Positions 6,952 through 15,135 of a DNA stretch of 31,255 bases are shown in pieces. This DNA comes from Candidatus Pelagibacterales bacterium (GTDB taxonomy: Bacteria > Pseudomonadota > Alphaproteobacteria > TMED109): the NCBI GenBank assembly GCA_002732015.1, contig PCCU01000054.1:1-31255 (forward strand). Direction: 5' to 3'. A program made the position numbers and the translations under genes. Within the stretch, counting starts at the first letter, position 1, and the number at the start of each line of letters is the position of its first letter. A model generated the notes under the pieces. That model worked only from the letters and a program-made list of their open reading frames with translations, ran no database searches and was not told the origin of the DNA.

Positions 6952-7596
6952 TTATTTTTTCTTGTAATTTAATATTTTCTCTAAAACCTTATTCATTTCT
7001 TTTGTACTTATAATTTTTGGATCTTTGTAAAGTTTACAATGATAATAGTATTCACATAATAGCTCAACTTCTTCTGCAAGTTCATAAGCCTCTCCGATGC
7101 TGTCTCCTACAGTTACTTGTCCATGATTTGATATTAAGCAACCTTTTGAGTTTTTCATGACCTCTAGTATATTTTTAGAAAGTTTTTTACTGCCATATAA
7201 AGCATATTTAGCAACTTTTATAGATTTAGATTCTATTAATGCTATCATGTAATGAAAAGAGGGAATTTCTTTAAACAAACAAGAGCAAATTACACTAAAT
7301 TTAGAGTGAGCATGTACAATTGCATTGCATTTAACAGACTTATAAAGATCTAGATGAAACCTCCATTCTGAAGAGGGAGTTTTATTTTTCTTTACCTCAC
7401 CAGACATAGAAACAAAGACTATATCTGTAGCATTTAATTCAATATTTTTTTTTCCTGAAGGAGAAATCAAAAAACCTTCGACATCTTTTCTTTTATGTTT
7501 AATTGAAATATTCCCTGACCTAATAGGAGAAAAACTATTAGTGCTAAAAAGTTGAGAATATTTTATTATTTGTCTTTTTTTATCTAACTCATTCAT
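6952..7596 (-). CDS. Class II aldolase, probable 5-(methylthio)ribulose-1-phosphate aldolase-like (Ald2) or MtnB
   Basis: A 214-residue class II aldolase/adducin-fold enzyme. SGNIS (about 27-31), SPSG (45-48), TPSSEW with catalytic Glu77, the zinc ligands H95 and H97 in VHAHS, and H158 in SNHGQV match the spacing of E. coli fuculose-1-phosphate aldolase (E73, H92, H94, H155). Directly upstream mtnA overlaps its start by 8 bases, so its substrate should be 5-methylthioribulose-1-phosphate or 5-deoxyribulose-1-phosphate. The FucA-like active site, and the lack of mtnC and mtnD here, favour an aldolase giving DHAP plus an aldehyde over the MtnB dehydratase. That choice is inference. Confidence 0.75.
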   Translation of the reverse strand: MNELDKKRQIIKYSQLFSTNSFSPIRSGNISIKHKRKDVEGFLISPSGKKNIELNATDIVFVSMSGEVKKNKTPSSEWRFHLDLYKSVKCNAIVHAHSKFSVICSCLFKEIPSFHYMIALIESKSIKVAKYALYGSKKLSKNILEVMKNSKGCLISNHGQVTVGDSIGEAYELAEEVELLCEYYYHCKLYKDPKIISTKEMNKVLEKILNYKKK

Positions 7597-8671
7597 CCTT
7601 TAACCTTGCAATTTCTTTATAATTTGCATTAATTATTCCTTTATCAGTAATAAAAGAGCTTATAAATTTATTAGGAGTAATATCAAATGCAGGATTATAA
7701 ACTTTACTATCATTAGGATAAATTTTTATTGTTTTAATTTTATTTTCTTCATCTAACCCGGTAATTTGACTCAACTCAGCATCTGCTCTTTCTTCAATTA
7801 TTATATCCTCATAACTTTCTGTTTTCCAATCTATTGTTGTAGTAGGTATTGCTACATAAAAAGGAATATTGAATTCTTTAGCTATTACAGCCTTCATAAA
7901 AGTACCTATTTTATTTGCCACGTGTCCTTTATTAGTTACTCTATCAGCTCCAACAATACACAGATCTATTTGCCCTCTCTGCATTAATAATCCTGCAGTA
8001 TTATCTGTTATGATTGTATTTTTCACTCCTTCATTATTTAATTCATAACTTGTTAAAGAAGCCCCTTGGTTTCTAGGTCTAGTTTCATCTACCCAAACAT
8101 GAACATTTAAGTTACTTTTTTTTGCAAAATATATGGGGGCAGTAGCTGTTCCCCAATCAATAGTTGCCAACCAGCCAGCATTGCAATGAGTCAATATATT
8201 TACTTTTTCTTTTTTATCTTTATATATTTTTTTAATTATCTCTAGGCCGTTTTTCCCTATTTTTTTACATTGCTCTATGTCATTTTCGCAAATTTCTTCT
8301 GCCTCTTTAAATAAGACTTTTTCTATTTCATTTATATTCAAATTATCATCTATTTTAGACAACATTTTATTTACTGCCCAAAATAAATTTATAGCCGTTG
8401 GTCTTGTCTCTTTTATTTTAGAGGCTGCTTTTATAGTTTTTCTTTTATTTTTTAGTTCTTTAAAAGCTAAATAAATTCCATATGCTGCAGTAGCACCAAT
8501 AAGTGGAGCCCCTCTTACTTTCATTTCATTTATAGCTCTGATGACATCATCTAAATTCTTCAAGGATATTATTTCTAATTTAAATGGTAGTTTGGTTTGA
8601 TCTATTATCTTAACACTTTGCGAAATATTATCGTACCAAATGGTTCTATAAGTTTTATTATTTATTAGCAT
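7589..8671 (-). CDS. mtnA: S-methyl-5-thioribose-1-phosphate isomerase MtnA
   Basis: A 360-residue aldose-ketose isomerase. VRGAPLIGATAAYG (about 52-65), THCNAGWLAT with Cys163, and GADRVTNKGHVANKIGT with Asp243 match the catalytic Cys160 and Asp240 of Bacillus MtnA. It converts 5-methylthioribose-1-phosphate to 5-methylthioribulose-1-phosphate, and homologues also accept 5-deoxyribose-1-phosphate. It is translationally coupled to the class II aldolase. It is divergent from the SDR/beta-oxidation operon, with 62 bases between starts, where I see only AT-rich sequence. Confidence 0.93.
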   Translation of the reverse strand: MLINNKTYRTIWYDNISQSVKIIDQTKLPFKLEIISLKNLDDVIRAINEMKVRGAPLIGATAAYGIYLAFKELKNKRKTIKAASKIKETRPTAINLFWAVNKMLSKIDDNLNINEIEKVLFKEAEEICENDIEQCKKIGKNGLEIIKKIYKDKKEKVNILTHCNAGWLATIDWGTATAPIYFAKKSNLNVHVWVDETRPRNQGASLTSYELNNEGVKNTIITDNTAGLLMQRGQIDLCIVGADRVTNKGHVANKIGTFMKAVIAKEFNIPFYVAIPTTTIDWKTESYEDIIIEERADAELSQITGLDEENKIKTIKIYPNDSKVYNPAFDITPNKFISSFITDKGIINANYKEIARLKDE

Positions 8672-8733
8672 TTTAGTTTTTTTTATTATATTAAATAATT
8701 TTATATTGTATGTTAAAATATTAATTAACTTTA

Positions 8734-9519
8734 ATGGAAAATCTTAATACCTTTGCCAATAAAAAAGCTTTTAATCCTTTAAATACTATATGTATAGTTA
8801 CAGGTGGCTCAAGCGGAATTGGACTTGAATTAATCAAAGAGCTTAAATCTAGAAAAGCAAAAAAAGTAATAAATATTGATATTAAAAACGCAGGCCAGAA
8901 TGATATTGATTTTTTTCAATGTGATGTTGGAAATAGTGAGTCAGTAAAAGTAGTTTTTTCAGAAATTTATAAAAAGTATGAGAATATAGATCTAGTTTGT
9001 TGTAATGCGGGAGTTGCTAGAGACGATGATGGGTTAGCATCTGAAGAGCATTGGAATTCCGTTTGGAAAACTAATGTTTTGCAACATGTTAACATAGTAA
9101 GGAACTGTATTTCTAAAATGGTAGAAAAAAAAAACGGCTGGTTTTTAATTACTGCATCAGCTGCTGGGTTGCTCTCTCAAGTTGGTTCCGCTACTTATTC
9201 TACAACTAAGCATGCTACTGTAGGTTTTGCAGAGTGGTTATCTATTACTTACGGTGATAGTGGAATAGGAGTAAGTTTGCTTTGTCCACAAGGAGTCAAT
9301 ACGCCAATGACAAAAAACATAAAAGATGGAGGTGTTGCTGGGATCAATGGTATGCTAGAAGCTTCAGAAGTAGCTAAAATTTCACTGGATGAAATGTGTA
9401 AGGGAAAGTTTCTAATTACACCTCATAAAATTGTAAAAAAGTATATTAAAATTAAATCGGAAGATCCCGATAAATGGATTATAGGTATGAGAAAACTCTA
9501 TAAAAAATATGTTAATTAA
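8734..9519 (+). CDS. SDR, candidate 3-hydroxyacyl-CoA dehydrogenase of the adjacent beta-oxidation set
   Basis: A 261-residue classical SDR. TGGSSGIG lies at about residues 24-31, NAG at about 91-93, the Ser in TASAAG, and Tyr-x3-Lys in YSTTKHA; CPQGVNTPM follows. It is the first gene of a four-gene plus-strand set with acyl-CoA dehydrogenase, thiolase and enoyl-CoA hydratase. The set lacks a FadB/FadJ-type 3-hydroxyacyl-CoA dehydrogenase domain, so this SDR may supply that step. That role is inferred from context, and the sequence alone says only NAD(P)-dependent alcohol oxidation or ketone reduction. Confidence 0.85.
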   Translation: MENLNTFANKKAFNPLNTICIVTGGSSGIGLELIKELKSRKAKKVINIDIKNAGQNDIDFFQCDVGNSESVKVVFSEIYKKYENIDLVCCNAGVARDDDGLASEEHWNSVWKTNVLQHVNIVRNCISKMVEKKNGWFLITASAAGLLSQVGSATYSTTKHATVGFAEWLSITYGDSGIGVSLLCPQGVNTPMTKNIKDGGVAGINGMLEASEVAKISLDEMCKGKFLITPHKIVKKYIKIKSEDPDKWIIGMRKLYKKYVN

Positions 9520-9561
9520 AGATAAGATTTACAAAACTTTATTTTAGGATACATTTTTAAA

Positions 9562-10698
9562 ATGTTTGAAAGAAATTTATTTACTGAAGAACAAATTTTT
9601 TTTAGAAGAACGGCAAAAAAATTTGTAGATAAAGAAATACTTCCACATCATGATAAGTGGGAAAAAAGTGGATTTGTTCCAAAAGAACTCTGGCTTAAGG
9701 CAGGCGAAATAGGTATGTTATGTCCAAATGTACCAAAAAAATACGGAGGAATAGAAGGTGATTTCAGATTTAACGTAATAGTTATTGAGGAACTTGCTAG
9801 AATAGGAGCAACAGGACCTGGATTTGCAGTACATTCTGACATAGTCACACCGTATATTATAAATTATAGCACAGACAAACAAAAAGAAACTCTGCTTCCA
9901 AAAATGGTAAAGGGCGAATTAATTACTGCTATTGCAATGACAGAACCCAACACAGGGTCAGATCTACAAAATATTAAAACAAAAGCTGTTATCCAAAATA
10001 ATAAAGTAATTTTAAATGGTTCTAAAACCTTTATTACAAATGGCTACAATGCTAATTTAGTTTTAGTGATAGCAAAAACTGATCCTACAAAAAAAGCGAA
10101 AGGAATTTCTATTGTTTTATGTGAAGACTATAGAAAAGGTTTTAAAAAAGGAAGAAATCTAGAAAAAATTGGATTAAAAGCACAAGATACTTCTGAGTTA
10201 TTTTTTGAAAATGTAGAATTACCTGCAGAAAATATTTTAGGTAAATCAGGACAAGGATTTTTTCAATTAATGGATGAGTTACCACAAGAGAGACTATCTA
10301 TTGCAATTACAGCAGTATCTGCAGCAGAGGCTGCGTTGAACTGGACTATTTCTTATACAAAAGAAAGAAAAGCATTTGATAAAAAACTTATAGACTTTCA
10401 AAATACAAAATTTATATTATCAAAATTAAAAGCTGAAATTACAGTAGCAAGAACTTTTATCGATAGATGTATAAAAGAACACATAAATAATAGTTTTTCT
10501 GCGGAAGATGGTGCAATTGCAAAATTATACTGTACTGAATTACAGTTTAAAGTTATGGACGAATGTCTGCAGTTATTTGGAGGCTATGGATACATGCAAG
10601 AATACCCCATTGCAAGAGCTTTTATAGACTCAAGAATTCAAAGGATTTATGGGGGAACAAATGAAATTATGAAAGAAATAATTTCTAGAAATTTATAG
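9562..10698 (+). CDS. Acyl-CoA dehydrogenase, long-chain (LCAD)-like
   Basis: A 378-residue FAD enzyme. AMTEPNTGSDL (about 125-135) and GSKTFITNG (about 153-161) are the FAD/substrate motifs, RKAFDKKLIDFQ is the middle signature, and LFGGYGYMQEYPI with RIYGGTNEIMKEII closes the protein. The C-terminal position that holds the catalytic Glu in medium-chain enzymes is Gly here. As in LCAD and isovaleryl-CoA dehydrogenases, the base is probably Glu256 in SAAEAAL, after PQERL. It introduces the trans-2 double bond in acyl-CoA and passes electrons to ETF. It lies 42 bases after the SDR and 9 bases before the thiolase. Confidence 0.93.
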   Translation: MFERNLFTEEQIFFRRTAKKFVDKEILPHHDKWEKSGFVPKELWLKAGEIGMLCPNVPKKYGGIEGDFRFNVIVIEELARIGATGPGFAVHSDIVTPYIINYSTDKQKETLLPKMVKGELITAIAMTEPNTGSDLQNIKTKAVIQNNKVILNGSKTFITNGYNANLVLVIAKTDPTKKAKGISIVLCEDYRKGFKKGRNLEKIGLKAQDTSELFFENVELPAENILGKSGQGFFQLMDELPQERLSIAITAVSAAEAALNWTISYTKERKAFDKKLIDFQNTKFILSKLKAEITVARTFIDRCIKEHINNSFSAEDGAIAKLYCTELQFKVMDECLQLFGGYGYMQEYPIARAFIDSRIQRIYGGTNEIMKEIISRNL

Positions 10699-10707
10699 GA
10701 AAAAATT

Positions 10708-11916
10708 ATGATTGATGCTTACATTTTTGACGCAATTAGAACTCCAAGAGGCACAGGTAAGAAAACTGGATCTTTACACCAAGTAGCTCCTATAAAACTT
10801 GCATCAAAAACACTCAAGAAATTACAAGAACGAAATCATCTAAATACTAGCCATCTAGATGATGTAATATTGGGTTGTGTTCACCCAGTTTTTGAACAAG
10901 GATCTGATATAGCTAGACTAGCAGTATTAGATGCAGATTATGATGAATCAGTTCCAGGAACACAAGTTGATAGATTTTGTGCATCTGGACTAGAGGCTTG
11001 TAATATAGCTGCGGCACAAGTTATAAGTGGTCAGTCTGACCTTACTATTGGAGGCGGAGTTGAGTCAATGTCTAGAGTTCCTTTAGGGAGTGCAGGAGGT
11101 GCATGGATGGCAGACCCTTCAGTCGCATTTAAAACTTATTTTGTTCCTCAAGGTATTTCAGCGGATTTATTAGCTACTAAGTATGGTTATTCCAGAGATG
11201 ATGTAGATTTTTATGCTGTACGTTCTCAAAAAAAAGCAAGTAGTGCTTGGAAAAATGAATATTTTAAAAATAGTGTTTTTGAAGTTTATGATCAAAACGG
11301 TGATTTAATGTTAAATAAAGATGAATTGATTAGAGAAGAAACAACAATGCAGACTCTAGGTTCATTGAAGCCTTCTTTTGAAAAAATAGGTCTTGAGTCA
11401 GGATTAGATGATGTCGCATTAATGAAATATCCTGAGAATAATAAAATTAATCATGTTCATCATGCTGGCAACTCTTCAGGTATTGTAGATGGAGCAGCAG
11501 CTATACTCATAGGAAATGCAGAAATAGGTAAAAAATTAAATTTAAAACCTAGAGCAAAAATAAAAGCCTTTTCATCTGTTGGAACAGAACCAACAATAAT
11601 GCTGACAGGGCCTGAGCATGCTACTAAAAAAGTCCTTAGTAGAGCAAAAATGAATACCAATGATATTGATCTATTTGAAGTTAACGAAGCATTTGCTGCT
11701 GTAGTACTTAGGTATATAGATGCTTTAGGAATAAATAATGATATCGTTAATGTAAATGGTGGAGCAATAGCTATGGGACATCCATTAGGCGCCACTGGTG
11801 CAATGTTATTGGGAACTCTATTGGATGAATTAGAAAGAAGAAATCTATCCACCGGATTAATTACTCTGTGTGTAGGAGCAGGAATGGGAACGGCTACAAT
11901 TATAGAAAGAGTATAA
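10708..11916 (+). CDS. Acetyl-CoA C-acyltransferase (thiolase)
   Basis: A 402-residue thiolase. DRFCASGLEA carries the acylated Cys (about residue 91), HAGNSSGIVDGAA the mid signature, NEAFAA and GGAIAMGHPLGATGA the His motifs, and CVGAGMG the second catalytic Cys near the C-terminus. It cleaves 3-ketoacyl-CoA to acetyl-CoA and a shortened acyl-CoA, or runs in the condensing direction. Length and motifs fit FadA/FadI/AtoB-type enzymes, and the sequence does not fix the chain length. Context with an LCAD-like dehydrogenase favours degradation. A single base separates its stop from the next start. Confidence 0.94.
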   Translation: MIDAYIFDAIRTPRGTGKKTGSLHQVAPIKLASKTLKKLQERNHLNTSHLDDVILGCVHPVFEQGSDIARLAVLDADYDESVPGTQVDRFCASGLEACNIAAAQVISGQSDLTIGGGVESMSRVPLGSAGGAWMADPSVAFKTYFVPQGISADLLATKYGYSRDDVDFYAVRSQKKASSAWKNEYFKNSVFEVYDQNGDLMLNKDELIREETTMQTLGSLKPSFEKIGLESGLDDVALMKYPENNKINHVHHAGNSSGIVDGAAAILIGNAEIGKKLNLKPRAKIKAFSSVGTEPTIMLTGPEHATKKVLSRAKMNTNDIDLFEVNEAFAAVVLRYIDALGINNDIVNVNGGAIAMGHPLGATGAMLLGTLLDELERRNLSTGLITLCVGAGMGTATIIERV

Positions 11917-11917
11917 A

Positions 11918-12685
11918 TTGGCTACAACAACTTTTGATTTTTGTGAAAAAGAAAAAGTAATTAATATTTTAGGTAATGAATATGATGAAAAAACTTTAGA
12001 AAGTTTCTTAAAACTAATCACTCAAATAGGTCATGAAAAAAAAGAGATATTTGTCAAAATAATTGGTAATTTTGATAGCAGATTTTTAGTTCAAAATCTT
12101 ACTGTAAATAAAAGTAGTGCTGAGTTAGATAAAATATTGAATATGTTCCAATCAATTTCTAATATTATGCAGAATAGTAAAATTATTTTTATATCAGAAA
12201 TAAACGGAATAGTTAAAGGCCCAGCAATGGAGATTGCATTATCTTGTAATTTCATAAAAGCCAAAGAAAATACATTATTAAAACTAGATGAAACCAATCA
12301 TGGTATTATTCCTTTTTTAGGTACGACTCAAAGATTAGCTAAACTTATTGGCTACAAAAATTCATTGCAAGCGTTATTAATTGATAAACAAATATCATAT
12401 GAACAAGGGTGCAAATTTAAATTATTTAATGATGAAGTTGATAATTGTATAAAAATAAAAAATAAAACTTTTTTTTGGGACCAGCTATTTACAAATACAT
12501 TTATATTTTATAATTCAAAAATTCATAGTATTTATAAAAATAAAAATCCTGCTTATACTGCGATATTATCTATTATCTATGAAAGCTCTGTTTGTAATTA
12601 CGAAGCAGGTTTATCTATTGAAAAGAGATGGCTAAAATGGCTTCTTGGTCATAAACTATTTAGTTATGTAGAAAAACTTGATTAA
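11918..12685 (+). CDS. Standalone divergent enoyl-CoA hydratase (crotonase fold)
   Basis: A 255-residue crotonase-fold protein read from TTG 11918, one base after the thiolase stop; the next in-frame Met is about 70 residues inside. INGIVKGPAMEIAL replaces the usual NGxAxGGG oxyanion-hole wording. The two catalytic glutamates are nevertheless kept, E105 in AMEIAL and E125 in KLDETNHGIIP, 20 residues apart as E119 and E139 are in E. coli FadB. GTTQRLAKLIG follows. It therefore probably hydrates trans-2-enoyl-CoA. It resembles the N-terminal half of FadB/FadJ without the dehydrogenase half. Its stop overlaps the msrB stop in a shared TTAA (12682-12685). Confidence 0.8.
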   Translation: MATTTFDFCEKEKVINILGNEYDEKTLESFLKLITQIGHEKKEIFVKIIGNFDSRFLVQNLTVNKSSAELDKILNMFQSISNIMQNSKIIFISEINGIVKGPAMEIALSCNFIKAKENTLLKLDETNHGIIPFLGTTQRLAKLIGYKNSLQALLIDKQISYEQGCKFKLFNDEVDNCIKIKNKTFFWDQLFTNTFIFYNSKIHSIYKNKNPAYTAILSIIYESSVCNYEAGLSIEKRWLKWLLGHKLFSYVEKLD

Positions 12686-13044
12686 GGTTTTTCCGTAAAC
12701 TTTAAAGAAACAGAATTTATACAGTATCTCAAACCAGTAGGCTCAGGACCGTCTGGAAACACATGACCTAGGTGAGAGTCACACACTCCACATTTTACTT
12801 CTATTCTTTTCATTCCATAACTATTATCTTCTAGTTCTATTACAGAATTTTTATTTTCTACATCATAAAAGGATGGCCAACCTGTGCCAGATTCATACTT
12901 TTTCTCAGATGAAAATAATACAGTTCCACAATGAACACACTGGTATATTCCTTTTTTTTTATTATTATTGTACTCTCCTGAAAAAGGTGGCTCAGTTCTA
13001 CCTTCTCTAGTTACTTTGTATGTTAAATCATTTTTAATTTGCAT
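12682..13044 (-). CDS. msrB: Peptide-methionine (R)-S-oxide reductase MsrB
   Basis: A 120-residue protein from ATG 13044. A longer open frame reaches to 13143, but its extra N-terminus is unlike MsrB and overlaps the divergent MaoC gene. Zinc ligands are C36-x2-C39 and C85-x2-C88; GTGWPSF, HLGHVFPDGP and RYCINSVSL (catalytic Cys108) are the MsrB signature. It reduces methionine-R-sulfoxide in proteins. No signal peptide is seen with this start, so it should be cytoplasmic. It is convergent with the enoyl-CoA hydratase and divergent from the MaoC gene, 45 bases between starts. Confidence 0.95.
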   Translation of the reverse strand: MQIKNDLTYKVTREGRTEPPFSGEYNNNKKKGIYQCVHCGTVLFSSEKKYESGTGWPSFYDVENKNSVIELEDNSYGMKRIEVKCGVCDSHLGHVFPDGPEPTGLRYCINSVSLKFTEKP

Positions 13045-13089
13045 TTGATATGAATAGCATTTTTTTATTAAAATGTTAATCTTTATTAT

Positions 13090-13551
13090 ATGTCTAAAAA
13101 AATTATAGATTCTCCAAAAGAGTTTAAAGAGATTATAGGTCAATCACTAGGCACTACCGATTGGAAACTCGTAACGCAAAAAGAGATAGACAGTTTTGCC
13201 AATGCTACAGAAGATTATCAATGGATACATGTAGATAAAGAAAAGGTTATAAAAGATAGTCCCTTTAAAAAAACTATAGCACATGGTTATTATTCATTGT
13301 CTTTAATACCAAAATTTATTGACGAAATTTGGGAATGTAAAAATTTAAAATTAATTCTAAATTATGGAGCCGAAAAAATTAGGTTTATTTCTCCAGTAAT
13401 TTGTAATAGTTATATAAGAGCCAATATAATAGTTTTAGATGCCAAAGATTATAAAGGAGGAATATTACTTAGTAGCAAAGTAACTGTAGAAATTAAAAGT
13501 CAGAAAAAACCTGCACTTTATGCAGAAACATTAAGTTTGCTTTATTACTAA
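13090..13551 (+). CDS. MaoC-like (R)-specific enoyl-CoA hydratase
   Basis: A 153-residue hot-dog-fold protein. ATEDYQWIHVDKE carries the hydratase-2 dyad Asp42 and His47, with the same 5-residue spacing as Asp31/His36 of PhaJ, and TIAHGYYSLSLIP completes the motif. The family hydrates trans-2-enoyl-CoA to (R)-3-hydroxyacyl-CoA, for PHA synthesis or side reactions of beta-oxidation. No PHA synthase is in the window. Its last codon overlaps the convergent HAD gene by 4 bases. Confidence 0.87.
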   Translation: MSKKIIDSPKEFKEIIGQSLGTTDWKLVTQKEIDSFANATEDYQWIHVDKEKVIKDSPFKKTIAHGYYSLSLIPKFIDEIWECKNLKLILNYGAEKIRFISPVICNSYIRANIIVLDAKDYKGGILLSSKVTVEIKSQKKPALYAETLSLLYY

Positions 13552-14246
13552 ATTACTACTTCATCCAAATCTTCAAGAGAGCCAATGCTTAAATTTGCAT
13601 CAAAAGATTGTTCCTTAAACTTTTCAGAGTAATTTCCATACTCACTATCTCTTCTAATAAAAATTGTCTTAAACCCTGCCTTATCAGCTGCAACTAAATC
13701 ATTTTTATGCGAGGCTAATAAAAAACATACTGTAGGATCAAGTCCTAAATTATTTGCCGCACCTAAATAAACAGAAGTGTCAGGCTTATATTTTTTAAAA
13801 TTTTCTGCAGAAAAAATAAAATTAAAATTTAGATGTGCGTATCTAAATAAATTTTTTTGCAAATTAATATTTCCATTAGAAAGACTGCAGGTTATGTATC
13901 TTCTTCCTAGATCATTTAAACCTTTTACTGTGTCTTTCCATGGTTCTAATTTATGCCATAAAAATACTAGTTCTTTTTTTTGATTTTCTGTTAAGTGGTA
14001 AATATGCATTTTTTTTAATACATTTTTAAGAGAAATTAAATGTAAATCGTCTAAAATCATCCAAGGAATTTTTTTATCATTTACCTTGTTTAAGATAGGC
14101 TGATATTCTAATCTCCAATTAATAACAAGAAGTTCTATAAAAGAATCATCTTTATCCAATACTGCACTTTTGCTAATATTTTTAATTAGGGAAGTTCTCC
14201 AATCTACCAGAGTGCCAAAAATGTCAAAAAAAATTGCCTTTGTCAT
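13548..14246 (-). CDS. HAD-superfamily hydrolase, type II haloacid dehalogenase-like
   Basis: A 232-residue HAD protein. The nucleophile Asp8 lies in FFDIFGTLVDWR, a wording typical of the (S)-2-haloacid dehalogenase subgroup. SLSNGN carries motif II Ser, FKKYKPD the motif III Lys, and LLASHKNDLVAADKAGF the C-terminal acidic motif, whose ASH-x-ND form also fits the dehalogenase group. It may remove halide from a short 2-haloacid or act as a small phosphatase-like hydrolase on another substrate. It is a single gene, divergent from fabI. Confidence 0.83.
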   Translation of the reverse strand: MTKAIFFDIFGTLVDWRTSLIKNISKSAVLDKDDSFIELLVINWRLEYQPILNKVNDKKIPWMILDDLHLISLKNVLKKMHIYHLTENQKKELVFLWHKLEPWKDTVKGLNDLGRRYITCSLSNGNINLQKNLFRYAHLNFNFIFSAENFKKYKPDTSVYLGAANNLGLDPTVCFLLASHKNDLVAADKAGFKTIFIRRDSEYGNYSEKFKEQSFDANLSIGSLEDLDEVVI

Positions 14247-14267
14247 GATAATTATTAAAAATAATAA

Positions 14268-14295
14268 TTGTAATTATATTATAAAAAATGATAAT
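14268..14295 (+). promoter_or_regulatory. Candidate promoter for fabI-aroC
   Basis: TTGTAA (14268-14273), a 16-base spacer and GATAAT (14290-14295), 33 bases before ATG 14329. In this AT-rich background such matches arise easily by chance. Confidence 0.35.
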
Positions 14296-14328
14296 TAATA
14301 GTATATAAGAAGAAGATTGTACATAGAC

Positions 14329-15135
14329 ATGAATAATAACTTACTACAAGGAAAAAAAGGATTAATAGTTGGTGTTGCTAATGAGAGGTCACTAGCTTGG
14401 GGAATAGCTAATAGTATTTTTCAATCAGGAGCCTCTATTGCATTTACCTATCAGAGTGAAGCCTTGAAAAAAAGAATTGTTCCTCTGGCTAATAAAGTTA
14501 ATTCTAACTTTATTTACGAGTTTGATGTACAGAATTATGAAGGAGCACCCACTTTTTTTAAAAAACTATCAAACGAGTTTGGTAAGATTGACTTCTTAGT
14601 TCATGCAGTAGCTTTTTCCGATAAAGATCAATTAAATGGTGATTATGTGGATACTTCTAAGGAAAACTTCTTAAAAACCATGGAAATTTCTTGTTTTTCA
14701 TTCACTTCTATTATAAAAAACTCTCTACCCTACTTAAATGATAATGCTAGTTTGTTAACTCTCTCGTATTACGGAGCAGAAAAAGTTATTCCTCACTATA
14801 ATGTTATGGGGGTAGCGAAGGCTGCTTTAGAAAGTAGCGTAAAATATCTTGCAGTCGATCTTGGTAAAAAAAATATTAGAGTTAATGCAATATCTGCTGG
14901 TCCAGTAAGAACCCTTGCTGCTGCAGGAATTTCTGATTTTCGATATATATTAAAATGGAATGAGTATAATTCTCCTTTAGAAAGAAATATAACATTAAAT
15001 GATGTCGGAGGAGCTGGAGTTTATTTATTATCAGATTTAAGTAGCGGAACTACTGGAGAAATTTTACATGTAGATGGAGGTTATAATGTCATTGGAATGA
15101 AGAATGTAAATGCTCCTGATATTAGTAAAGTATAA
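14329..15135 (+). CDS. fabI: Enoyl-[acyl-carrier-protein] reductase (NADH) FabI
   Basis: A 268-residue SDR-like reductase from ATG 14329. A TTG at 14317 is in frame but adds nothing conserved. LLQGKKGLIVGVANERSLAWG is replaced by the NADH site of FabI; the catalytic pair is Tyr157-x6-Lys164 in YNVMGVAK, with a second Tyr in SYYGAEK; NAISAGPVRTLAAAGI is the substrate loop. It performs the last reduction of type II fatty acid synthesis. Its stop abuts the aroC start with no gap, an arrangement seen in many alphaproteobacteria. Confidence 0.95.
   Translation: MNNNLLQGKKGLIVGVANERSLAWGIANSIFQSGASIAFTYQSEALKKRIVPLANKVNSNFIYEFDVQNYEGAPTFFKKLSNEFGKIDFLVHAVAFSDKDQLNGDYVDTSKENFLKTMEISCFSFTSIIKNSLPYLNDNASLLTLSYYGAEKVIPHYNVMGVAKAALESSVKYLAVDLGKKNIRVNAISAGPVRTLAAAGISDFRYILKWNEYNSPLERNITLNDVGGAGVYLLSDLSSGTTGEILHVDGGYNVIGMKNVNAPDISKV

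Noticed and set aside
11460..11852. Minus-strand open frame of 130 codons
   Set aside because: It is antisense to the thiolase active-site region; no independent coding sign.
13045..13143. N-terminal extension of MsrB, which would give a hydrophobic leader
   Set aside because: The extra residues do not resemble MsrB, they overlap the divergent MaoC gene, and ATG 13044 gives the normal family start.
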